Shown here: positions 54,500 to 64,000 of the stretch, piece after piece
How positions within the stretch are numbered: position 1 is the first letter of the stretch
How the letters are laid out: each line of letters starts with the position of its first letter
Assembly (NCBI RefSeq): GCF_029962835.1
Contig: NC_080574.1
Coordinates: 28,666,001-28,730,000, forward strand
Reading direction: 5' to 3'
Length of the DNA stretch: 64,000 bases
DNA from: Magnolia sinica
Taxonomy: Eukaryota; Streptophyta; Magnoliopsida; Magnoliales; Magnoliaceae
The notes under the pieces: generated by a model
Database searches by the model: none
Told to the model about the DNA's origin: nothing
The model's input: only the letters and a program-made list of their open reading frames with translations
Made by a program: the position numbers and the translations under genes

Positions 54500-55700
54500 T
54501 ATAGTATCCATAGCCTTGCATGTATATATGCATGTAAGCAATTGGTTAAATGAGGACTCTTGCTACACGTATGACTATTTTGGGATCTAATATGGGTCTT
54601 TTCTACAAACTTGTGGAATGTGCACATGTAGGATGGGGTGCGATTGCATCAATTCCCTTGGCTTGAAAGACCTTGGATTTATTAAGTTTTTGGCAGTATA
54701 CTCCTCATAGAGCTCTAGGTTGATGCATTCGAAATTTATCAATGGAAATCCATGTGCTGTTTGATGCGATTTTTTTTTTCTTTTTCTTTGACGTCTCAAA
54801 ACTATTTGATCGTCCAACACATCTTCTATAACTTATTCAAATTGGCATGGCACTTTCGGTATCTAGATAGCCCATTCTTCTTTACTCCTGTCTTCATGCT
54901 TTCTAAGGTAAGATGTAAGGTCTTCCACATTGAAAATATGGCTGATCTTTGTATTGGGTGGAAGCTCGATCAAGCACATATTATCACCTAGCTTCTTTAG
55001 AACACAATAAGGACCTGGCTTTCTCGAGTGAAGTTTGGCGTGTATTCTTGTTGGAAATCACCTAGGCTTGAGGGCACCGTGACCCCATTTCCTTAAACTC
55101 TGCAAAGCATCGTTGAACATCTGCATGCCCCTTGTTATTTTCATTAATATGGATATCTTCCACCTAACTTCCTCACGTATCTCCTAATATGTTGAGCAAC
55201 AAGCCTTGGTGTCTTGGCTCAGTTTAATTATAAAAAGAAGGCAAAATTAAATTGATATGCTGTCAAGGTCTAATGCCAGTCACAATCTCATAACGAGAAA
55301 GTTTTGTAGTGAAATTTATGGAAAATATTGTAAGAAAACTTTGCGCGAGACAACATGAGGTCCTATGAACTAATACGATCCGCTAACCAAGGATCGAAGA
55401 AGATTCCCATGATTGCGGTTGACAATATTGTTCTATCCATTTGTTTGTGGATGACAGGCCTTGAGAACTTTAATTTAGTTTCCATCTTGGACAATATGGT
55501 TTGCTAGAAGTATTTTGTCAACTTAACATCATAATTAGATACAACTGTCTGAGAAACCCCATGTAAATGAACCTCCTCCTTGAAGAAAACATTAATGATG
55601 TATAATGTGTTTGATGTCGTTGTACAAGGGATGAAATAGGTCATTTTAGAAAACCTATCGACCAAAACATAGATAGAGTTGGACTTCCTCAATTATTTGA
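54500..55700 (-). mobile_element. Ty3/gypsy integrase fragment, antisense
   Basis: Minus-strand 55504-55692 reads 'SIYVLVDRFSKMTYFIPC' and 'EVHLHGVSQTVVSNYDVKLTKYF', the integrase catalytic core. Farther on, about 54850-54990 reads 'LIELPPNTKISHIFNVEDLTSY', the integrase C-terminal part, then 'IEDVLDDQIV', where chromodomain-type sequence begins. No LTRs were found. Confidence 0.78.
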
Positions 55701-55713
55701 TAGATAGGATGGG

Positions 55714-57598
55714 GTGTGGGACCAAATGGAGGAAATAGATTTAGGTGTGCATCAACTTGGCATTTTTTTTTTTTTTTTTTCCATCCTCGTGAATGGATCT
55801 TCGAAAGGCTGCTTCAAGGCATCAAGCATTCTAAGGCAAGGGGACCCGCTATCTCCCTATCTCTTCTTGATCACAACAGAAGTTGTCAGCCGAATGACAA
55901 CTGAAGGCCAAGAGGCAAACCTCATAAGTGGGTTCAAGGTGGCGAAAAAAGGGAGAACGAATCTCTGATATCCATTTTGCAGATGATAATATTATATTTT
56001 GTGATGCTGATCTAGTTAAGGTGGACAACTTATGAAAAGTAGTTATGTTTTGAGTTGGTATCAGGTCTGAAGGTCAACATCAGAAAAAGCAAAATGCTGG
56101 GTATGAAGAAGAGGTCTCAAGATTGGCCATGGTGTTTGGATGCAAGGCCGGATCTCTCCCCTCCACATATTTAGGGCTCTCATGCATTGGGAAGCTAGCT
56201 AAGCACCTGTGGGACAAGTTGATTGATAAAATAGAGAGAAATCTAGCAAAATGAAAAAGTCGCTATCTTTTTTGGAAGGCCGTCTAACTCTAATCAAAGT
56301 TGCTTTCTCCAATATGCTGCTATACTTCATGTCTCTATTCAAGTACCCGCAATTTGTGCTGGAAAGGTTAGAAAGATGGATTTTATATGGAGGGGGTCTG
56401 AAGAAGATCACAATTTCCATCTTCATAAAATGGGAGGAGGTTTGTGAGATGGTTCATTGGAGCGGGACAGGCTTAAGGGAATTATGTAGTATGCACCTTG
56501 TCCTTTTAGGCAAATGGTTGTGGCGTTTTGGTACTGAAGAAGGGAGTTTTTAGTGAGAGATTATTGCAAGTATGGTCTTTAGTATGGGGGATGGAAAGTG
56601 AAAGAGCCCTCTCTATGGGGCTTCTAACACTTGCAAAACGATAGTCTCGCTGATGTCGAAGTTTAGAGAGGCGTCTCTTTCACGATAGGAGATGGATCAA
56701 GAATCAGATTTTGGGAGGACATATGGTGTGACGATATAGCATTGTAACAAGACTTTCCAAGGCTGGCTCTTTTGGCGCCAACCAGAGAAGTAAAAGTGGC
56801 TGATTGTTTCTCTTCTTCCGGTACCACAAAGATATGGATGGGACTTGTTGGATATGGAGCTGGGATTTCATTAGGTTATTGGGTTGGTTGCAGGCCGCCT
56901 AAACTCCAATCGGAGGGAAAGACTCGATGGTGTGGTGCGCTCACAGTTTGTGCCAGTTATCAGTTAGGTTCTTCTATAGGTTGGTCTGGATGAGTGGGTT
57001 GGACAATGGCAAGGATCATGCTTTCCATTTCAGGTTCTATTACGCCCCTCCTAAGGTCGTCGCCTTCACTTGGCTAGTGGGTAGGTAAAAGGTCTTTATG
57101 ATAGGTAATTTCTAAAAAAGGTCTATGATCATCCCCAATATTTGTTCCTTATGCATGCAAGTGGCGGAGTCTGTTCGGCCACCTGTTTATCCATTCCCCC
57201 TTTACTTTCAAGGTTTGAGTGAACTTTCTCACTTTATTCAACATGCCTTGGGTCATGCCATGCAACGTGGGGGAACTTTTTATGGGCCTGACATGGATGA
57301 AGGTGGGATAGAAATTCAAGGAAAATTGGCATCTTGTTCTTCCGGACTCGTGGTGAGTTATTTGGGAGATAGAAATAGTCAGCGTTTTTGGAATAGACCA
57401 GTCTCGGAGGAAATGGTGGTGGGCATGGTTAAGGTGGAAGTGATAGATTGGGCTTCCCTATCGAAAGATATGGCTGATTGTGATCTTCTCTCTTTTTGGG
57501 TTGTAAATTCTAAGGGTTCCTCTCTTTGTTTTCTTTTCCCATTTGGCTTTTGTTTACGGGCCTTTTAATAAAATCTTCGTTACTCTTCAGAAAAAAGA
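55714..57598 (+). mobile_element. 5'-truncated L1-type LINE, sense
   Basis: Starts within reverse transcriptase ('SSKGCFKASSILRQGDPLSPYLFL', about 55787-55870). It continues through broken frames with 'STYLGLSCIGK' (about 56163) and 'APPKVVAFTWLVGR' (about 57045-57090). It ends with a LINE-like tail 'ccttttaataaaatcttcgt' and a short A tract at 57592-57598. A T tract at 55766-55781 interrupts the start. Confidence 0.75.
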
Positions 57599-57869
57599 GA
57601 GTCATAATGTGGTTGGGTCTTGGGTAAATCTTAAAAGAAAATGTGTTGATGTCTTCTTATTGGGCATATGCATTGATTGTGGAATATAGATTGGTATCTG
57701 CTTGCTACCCTTGCCTAGCTAATGCGCTTGACACTGCCAAACGACCATTCCAACATTTTTCTTCAAACCTGGCTAGTAGAAACAATCATCAACTGGAAGG
57801 AATGAAATCCATGAACGATCTCCTACTTTTCGCATGTCCTGATCAGCTCAGTCTTTCTCTGATAGGATT

Positions 57870-60290
57870 ATGGATATCGATAAAGGCAAACGGAAAATGG
57901 AAGAATCGATCGGGTGCATCGGTGAAAAGGATTGGAGTGTTGTCCAATCCAGGAACAGGATCAGAAAACTGGCGGGTGATGGTCGTAGGAAATACTCTTC
58001 ATACCCCACCTTATTTGTGAAAGGCTATCCCCATGGGTGGTTTCCCCTCAATCTGGAGAGGATTTTTGGGCATGCGGGAGCTGTTATGGATGTTATCATG
58101 CTGCGTGATAGGGAATCGGGTGCCTATCGCGGATTTGCTCTAATTCGCATGGGCAGCGAAGTAGAACTGGCAAGGGCGGTGAGAATGTTACACGGAGTTA
58201 GCTACGATGGCAAAAAATTGCTCGTCCAGAGGGCACGATATGGCCCAGAATCTCTAACTGCCAACAACTCTCAGAAACGCTCCTCCCTCCCTACGACTGC
58301 TCTGCTGGAGCATCAGACTACTCGCATGGTTACCTGCCCTTCATCTCGCCCCGAAGGAGTCTCGTTCTGTGACGCCCTTCTCAACGGTCCTAAGGGTACC
58401 GTCTTGCACTCTACAGAGTCGGAAGAGCCTCCTAAAGATCAATGTAGCCCTACTTGTTCCGATCACGCCAACGATCCCTCGGACCACACGATCGTTGTAG
58501 ACCAGGTCATCTTTGAGAAGAACAGAGCGGAGTTGGCTAAATCGGTGGTTATCATCAATGAAGTTGACGTGACTATACCGAACGTGAAGAACTGGATTAA
58601 AGATTGCACTGGATGCCAACTCGGCTCCTCCGACTTCAAGCCTCTGAGCCACGATGCTTTATGGGTAAGGGTGTGCCCCGGCCTTAACCCTGATATTCTA
58701 ACAATGGCTGACTGGTTGCATAATGAGGGTCCAATAAAAAAAATCATGTCCTGGGAAGAATTTTCTATTTTTGGGAAAGAAAATATTTGGATCCTCATCT
58801 GGGATATCCTTATGGAATGCTGGTATGATGAGTTCCTCATCAAAGCGGCTTCTTGTCTAGGTTTCCTCCTCGAAATCGATCCCAAGACTCAGCTTGGGAC
58901 GAAACTTGGGGTCATTAGGGCGAGGATTAGACGAAATAAAGGTTATTCTCTCCCGACTCATCTGCAGGTGAAGGTTGATAACTGGACCATTTCGCTTCTG
59001 GTGTAGAAAGAATCCCCTCAATCCATGCAACCCAGATGGGGATATGTATGGAGGGCAAAGGAATCGAGGGCGCAACCATTGTTGCACTTCCAATCAGCAA
59101 GTGGGAAAGGAGCACCTGCTGCATTCTCTAGCGGACCATCGGAACACGCGCCTGTCAGACCTTCTGCCAGCACAATACACGAAGTCGGCGTCCGGGCTTA
59201 TCAGAGGACGCGTGGCTCCCCCTCCTCTTCTCCTGGTCATCGTCTGTCAGCAAATATCGGTGACTCTGGCGCAAAGAGATCCGATGCAGTCCATATCTTG
59301 ACACGTACACACAAGCCTGATTTATCTCCTCGGCCAGTGGACCCCCTATCTCCTTAGGCAACTCCGGTGTCGACACGTGGCTTCTCCCTACTTCGTCGAA
59401 CGTGCAACATTAATTGCGACGAGACTTCCACATCAGGATCGCGACGCGTGTCGCCTGATCGACCTCTCAACGGCGACAAGGATGCCCAGATCGAAGAGCG
59501 AGCGTCATATCCCAAATTGACGTCTCTCCTTAATGTCGGGTCTCTCGAATCGGGTCTGTATTCATCCCATTCCCATCTCTACCTTGGTAAATGGGGCTCA
59601 TTGAAGGTATCCGATCCTATCCCGATCAACCCCAATCTTTTCCCTGCCTCACACCCGCACTCCATACCCAATAGGCCCGACGGTCTTCTCTCCTTCGATT
59701 TGTCCCTACATGCCCTTCCTGGTCCCCTACCCCACCCTCCTCCCATTTCCACTTTGTCTGATGATATTTCAGGATATTATATGTCAGATAATCCCATCGA
59801 CTCCAGGTTTGCTTCATCAATCCCCTCATCTCCCATCAACTCTGCTTCCAAAGACTGGGCGGACCTTGGCCCCCTTATGCTGTTCCATGACGGGACTACA
59901 GATGTAATTGCTGCAGAACCGCTTCAGATGTGTTCAGATCTTCCCATTCACCATCAGGGCAACGATCCCATGGCTTGTATGGAGGGCAAAAGCAAAGAGG
60001 AAACTTACAAGAAAATCCAAGATAAAAAATGGATTAGAGATGCTGTGGGGAATGTGGGGCGTTCGCTGGGTCTATCCTTCGGTAACAGGATCGAAGATTA
60101 CACGGCCCTTTTCCAATTCATTGAGCACAGGGGAAGACCCCTGCCGCTGCCTAAGACTCCTGTTAAACAAGTGGCTCGCTCTCCTTCTAACAGGGTGCTC
60201 CTCAGACTTCAATCTTCGCCGACAATATCCTCCGCGTCTTCGGCAAGATGTGGGAGGAAGGGTACTCGGGGTAGCTTGGCTCTCCAATGA
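57870..60290 (+). pseudogene. LINE ORF1 (RRM-type RNA-binding protein), two in-frame stops
   Basis: One reading frame of about 806 codons, broken only by TAG at 59004-59006 and TAG at 59355-59357. Residues about 45-130 form an RNA recognition motif: 'TLFVKGYP' as RNP2-like and 'GAYRGFALIRM' as RNP1-like, ending 'KKLLVQRARYG'. RRM-bearing ORF1 proteins are known in some plant L1 families. No CCHC knuckle was seen. The remainder is Ser/Pro-rich. Its stop codon overlaps the ORF2 start (ATGA at 60287-60290). Confidence 0.8.
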
Positions 60291-62263
60291 TTGTTCTCTC
60301 TTGGAATGTTCGAGGGTTTGGCTCCAAGCAGAAGCGGAGCCTCATTAAACGGTCCATTGCTAGAAAGAATTCGGATGTTATCTATTTACAAGAAACTAAA
60401 GTTCCGGTCTTCTCTTCCAGTCTTCTGAATACGTTATGGGGAGCTCAGGATGCAAACTTTGTCACTCTGGACGCATGTGGATCTTCAGGGGGGGATCCTT
60501 ATAGCGTGGAAATCCTCGAGGTGGGATCTTCAGTACTCATTGTCTGGAGTTTACTCTAAAGCAATCGTTCTCCAAGATAAGTGTTCTTCCTTTCGCTGCA
60601 TTCTCATTTCCGTTTATGGTCCCAATGATGACTCTCTAAGACCCTCATTTTGGGATGAGTTGACTGCTATCAGATAGTCTTTCTCAGCTCCTTGCTGTTA
60701 TGCGGGTGATTTCAACGTCATCCGATATGCCGAGGAACATTCTCGCTCTAGGAGATCCTCTCTCGCCATGCAACTATTTTTTGAATGGATTCAAGCTCAA
60801 GAGCTTGTGGACCTTCCTCTTTCTGGTGCCATATATACTTGGTCCGATGGCCGTAGATCCCCCACTCAGACACGTTTAGACAGATTCCTCCTATCTACTG
60901 ACTGGATCGAGGAATTCCCGTCGATGACTCAAATCGCTCTTCCCAGATCGACCTCTGATCACTGCCCCATCCTCCTCTCAATCATTATCGATGATTGGGG
61001 TCCCAAACCTTTCAAATTCAACCCCGCTTGGCTGAACATCGAAGGATTCAAACAACAAGTTGTTGATTGGTGGGTCTCTTTTCAGGTTGACGGTTTTGCT
61101 GGGCACCGACTTATGTGTAAGCTTCGTTTGCTAAAGGAAAAATTAAAAGCTTGGAACTGTGATCATTTTAAGAAAAGAAACCGTGACACTGAGGCATTAT
61201 TTTCTGAGCTGCAAATGTTCGATAATGGTTTTGATGGCCATGATATCCCTCTGGAGGCCCTTGCCAAACGTATCTAGATCATCCAGTCCCTTTCTTCCAG
61301 ATCCTTGGAGGGTTAAATTGAGATCCAAGTGGATAGCTACGGGCGATAAGAATTCTAAGTATTTCCACAGCCTCGCCAATATGCGAGCCCGGGCTAAGGC
61401 TATTCATAGCATTTCTGTGGACGGTAGGCAGATTGATGACAAGGATGATATCTCGGAAGCTGCGGTGTCTCATTTTGGATCTCTCCTTTCTTCTGAAGGC
61501 TGGTCTAGGCCTAGGATAGACGGGATACATTTCCATCCTCTTCCTTCGTCTGAAGCTGATCGGCTGGAATCCCCCTTCTCTCTCGACGAGATCAAAGTTG
61601 CCATAGATGCTATGGATGGGGACAAATCCCCTGGGCCTGATGGCTTTCCCATGAGTTTCTTCCACTCCTTTTGGGTTACCGTTCAATCGGACGTGGTTCA
61701 GTTCCTTAATGAATTTCACTCCAGCGGAAAACTCGCTAAGGGTATAGGATCGTCCTTCATCGCTCTCATTCCTAAAGTGTTCGGGGCTAACTCTTTCTCT
61801 GAATCTAGACCCATTAGCTTAATTGGCAGCCTGTATAAAATTCTGGCTAAAATTCTATCCATTAGGCTTGCCTCAGTGATGGATAAGCTGATATCCAAGC
61901 ATCAAAATGCTTTCATTAAGGGTCGACAGATCGTGGATGCAGCGCTTATTGCCAACGAAATCCTCCACAACTGTCATACTTCTGGGACTAAATCAGTTTT
62001 TTGCAAGTTGGACATCGAAAAGGCCTACGACCATGTGGACTGGGAATTTCTTTTCTACATGCTCTCTGGTTTTGGTTTTGGTTAGAAATGGAGAATGTGG
62101 ATGAAGGCCGGCGTCGAATCTCCCCATTTCTCGGTTCTCCTCAACGGTGTCCCTAAGGGATTCTTCTCCAGCTCGAGGGGCTTGCGTCAGGGTGATCGTC
62201 TATCGCCCTTGCTCTTCCTCTTGATTTCTGAAGCTCTTTCCCAGATGTTGACGATGGGCCAGT
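60287..62263 (+). pseudogene. LINE ORF2: endonuclease and reverse transcriptase, disrupted
   Basis: Begins MIVLSWNVRGFGS, the AP-endonuclease motif, followed by 'YLQETKV', 'SVYGPNDD', 'AGDFNVI', 'TRLDRFLLS' and 'STSDHCPIL'. Reverse transcriptase shows 'DKSPGPDGFP', 'FIALIPK', 'RPISLIGSLYKILAKIL', 'HQNAFIKGRQI', 'KLDIEKAYDHVDW' and '[15 protein letters not shown]'. Disruptions are a shift near 60500, a stop at 60676-60678, a shift near 61275 and a stop at 62083-62085. Insertion at 62264 removes the catalytic DD box from the adjacent sequence. Confidence 0.85.
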
Positions 62264-64000
62264 CAAGGTATGCCAAATCGGTTACGTATCGGCCGTATCG
62301 GCCGATACCCGATTTTGTACCCGTATCGGCCGATACGGGCCCGTTACGGCGTGTAACGTAACGGCCCCTAACGGGCCTGTAACAGTAACTTTTTTCTTTT
62401 TTCATTTTTAGCTCTGTTTTTGCTGTTTTTTGAAACCTCTTGCTTCCAAACTGTTTCTCACTCCTTCTACTACTAATTTCGACCAACCTTGGCTAGGTAT
62501 TTGAGATAAAAACACATTATATTACAAATTTTTTGGAATCAAAGCTCGGTGGGCCATTTTTCAAAAATTTGTCAAAAATAGGTATTTATACTTTTTTTAA
62601 TATGTTTTGCTGTTTTAATCATGTCATATGATGTGTTAATCATAATAGAACATGTTAATGTGCATTTTACAGATTTGGGGTGCCATTTAATAATTTTTTA
62701 ATATTTTTTTCTATTTACGCATGAATTGTGGCCCTTTTTTTTAAAATTCGAAAAATCAATTTTTAATGGTTGTTTTGCTGTTTTAATCATGCTATTTGAT
62801 GTGTTAATCATAATAGAACATGTTAATGTGCATTTTACAGATTTGGGGTGCCATTTTATATTTTTTTAATATTTTTTTCTATTTACGCATTTATTTTGGC
62901 CCTTTTTTTGAAAATTCGAAAAATCATTTTTTAATTATTCTTTTGCTGTTTTAATAATGTCATATGATGTGTTAATCATATTAGAACATGTTAATGTGCA
63001 TTTTACAGATTTGGGGTGCCATTTTATATATTTTTTATATTTTTTTCTATTTACGCATTTATTTTGGCCCTTTTTTGAAAATTCGAAAAATCATTTTTAA
63101 TGATTCTTTAGCTGTTTTAATGATGCCATATGATGTGTTAATCATAGTAGAACATGTTAATATGCATTTTACATATTTGGGGTACCATTTTATATTTTTT
63201 ATATATTTTTTTCTATTTACGCATTTATTTCGGCCCCTTTTTTGAAAATTCGAAAAATCATTTTTAATGATTCTTTTGCTGTTTTAATGATGCCATATGA
63301 TGTGTTAATCATAGTAGAACATGTTAATGTGCATGTTACAGATTTGGGGTGCCATTTTATATATTTTATATATTTTTTTCTATTTACGCATTTATTTTGG
63401 CCCTTTTTTCGAAAATTCGAAAAATCATTTTTTAATGATTCTTTTGCTGTTTTAATGATGCCATATGATGTGTTAATCATAGTAGAACATGTTAATATGC
63501 ATTTTACAGATTTGGGGTGCCATTTTATATTTTTTATATATTTTTTCTATTTACGCATTTATTTTGGCCCTTTTTTGAAAAGTCAAAAAATCATTTTCTA
63601 ATGATTCTTTTGCTGTTTTAATGATGTCATATGATGTGTTAATCATAGTAGAACATGTTAATGTGCATTTTACATATTTGGGGTGCCATTTTATATATTT
63701 TTTATATTTTTTTCTATTTACGCATTTATTTCGGCCCTTTTTTTGAAAATTCGAAAAATCATTTTTTAATGATTCTTTTGCTGTTTTAATGATGCCATAT
63801 GATGTGTTAATCATAGTAGAACATGTTAATATGCATTTTACATATTTGGGGTGCCATTTTATAATATATATATATATATATTCTATTTACGCATGAATTT
63901 TGGCCCTCAAAAATAATTGCAAACACTTAAATGTAAGATATTTTCATATTACATTCATTCTAATATATCTATCATTGATAGTAGATAGTTAGAAAATTAA
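62264..64000 (-). mobile_element. hAT-like element, family A copy 4 (runs off the window)
   Basis: Starts CAAGGTATGCCAAATCGG, with CGTATCGG and CGTAACGG arrays to about 62390. It then parallels the copy at 19280 in reverse complement, including the end segment 'actatctactatc' visible at 63975-64000. The tandem array here has eight units of about 168 bp against six in the other copy. The far terminus and target duplication are outside; the left flank GGGCCAGT (62256-62263) is the expected duplication. Confidence 0.85.
62600..63895 (-). repeat. Tandem array of about 168-bp units in family A copy 4
   Basis: The landmark 'ctatttacgcat' recurs near 62711, 62879, 63048, 63216, 63380, 63549, 63714 and 63886. 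ORFs of 85-119 codons here are products of the repeat. Confidence 0.92.

Larger units (their letters stand above)
57620..62263 (+). mobile_element. Near-full-length L1-type LINE with RRM-containing ORF1
   Basis: It follows directly on the preceding LINE tail. It carries ORF1 (57870-60290) and ORF2 (from 60287), with endonuclease and reverse transcriptase. The element is cut at 62263 by a family A hAT-like insertion, before the FADD box would appear; its 3' part lies beyond the window. Few disabling changes are seen, so it is the youngest-looking coding element here. The 5' end is approximate. Confidence 0.85.

Noticed and set aside
62988..63814. ORFs of 85-119 codons on both strands
   Set aside because: They are translations of the tandem array in family A copy 4; the same peptide recurs at the repeat period.
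1..64000. tRNA, rRNA or microRNA genes
   Set aside because: No cloverleaf-type or rRNA sequence was recognised. The tRNA-like motifs seen are retrotransposon primer-binding sites. The long hairpin at 22524 is reported only as a repeat because its arms are far longer than a typical microRNA precursor.

Overview
The window is nuclear DNA of a flowering plant. It shows spliced genes with canonical GT-AG introns, plant-type transposons of every major order, and AT-rich non-coding DNA. Several repeats carry the phrase 'gggcccaccgtgatgta...ccgtccatcc' in their inverted termini. I associate that phrase with magnoliid genomes (Magnolia/Liriodendron/Cinnamomum type); this species guess rests on memory and is moderate to weak.

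Two host genes are supported, both on the + strand. The first spans 4934-49123 and encodes a KDM3/JMJ25(IBM1)-type JmjC histone demethylase. I could join 13 exons in frame through every junction, giving 6,444 nt of coding sequence and 2,147 residues. Two features stand out. Intron 2 is about 33.7 kb (5999-39669) and is packed with transposons. Exon 8 (3,669 nt) inserts about 1,170 residues of tandem repeats and three AT-hooks between the two halves of the JmjC domain. The second gene is only entered: exon 1 (52243-52461) of mitochondrial succinate-CoA ligase alpha subunit. Its first intron runs past the window end (at least 11.5 kb) and is filled with LINE and gypsy debris.

Region by region. 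1-4700: decayed MITEs and a degenerate duplicated block upstream of the demethylase gene. 4702-5998: promoter, 5' UTR, exons 1-2. 5999-39669: intron 2, holding a LINE tail (7270-7994), an antisense Ty3/gypsy deletion derivative with 5-bp target duplication (9079-13309), a 3.9-kb hAT element with a dead transposase (13623-17550), hAT-like elements with 'CGTAACGG/CGATACGG' arrays (19280-20977, 23698-24031, 25260-27137), a hAT-like element nested in its own family (27344-28913 with 27410-28381 inside), a second hAT transposase relic split by a MITE (29075-32450), and a Ty1/copia element (33819-39075) carrying a solo-LTR-like insert and a hAT MITE. 39670-49123: exons 3-13, with two Tourist/Harbinger-type MITEs in introns. 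49124-52242: 3' UTR, unrecognised sequence, and two MITEs next to the succinate-CoA ligase start. 52462-64000: intron 1 with an antisense LINE tail, an antisense gypsy integrase fragment, a LINE tail, and a nearly full-length L1-type LINE with an RRM-containing ORF1 (about 57620-62263). That LINE is interrupted by another CGTAACGG-type hAT-like element that runs off the window end.

The central picture is an H3K9-demethylase-type gene that carries a very large, probably heterochromatic intron and whose protein has gained DNA-binding AT-hooks inside its catalytic domain. Around it are three hAT-like families. Each has its own dense subterminal motif array, TIRs fitting the hAT 5'-YARNG rule, and 8-bp target duplications readable by eye.
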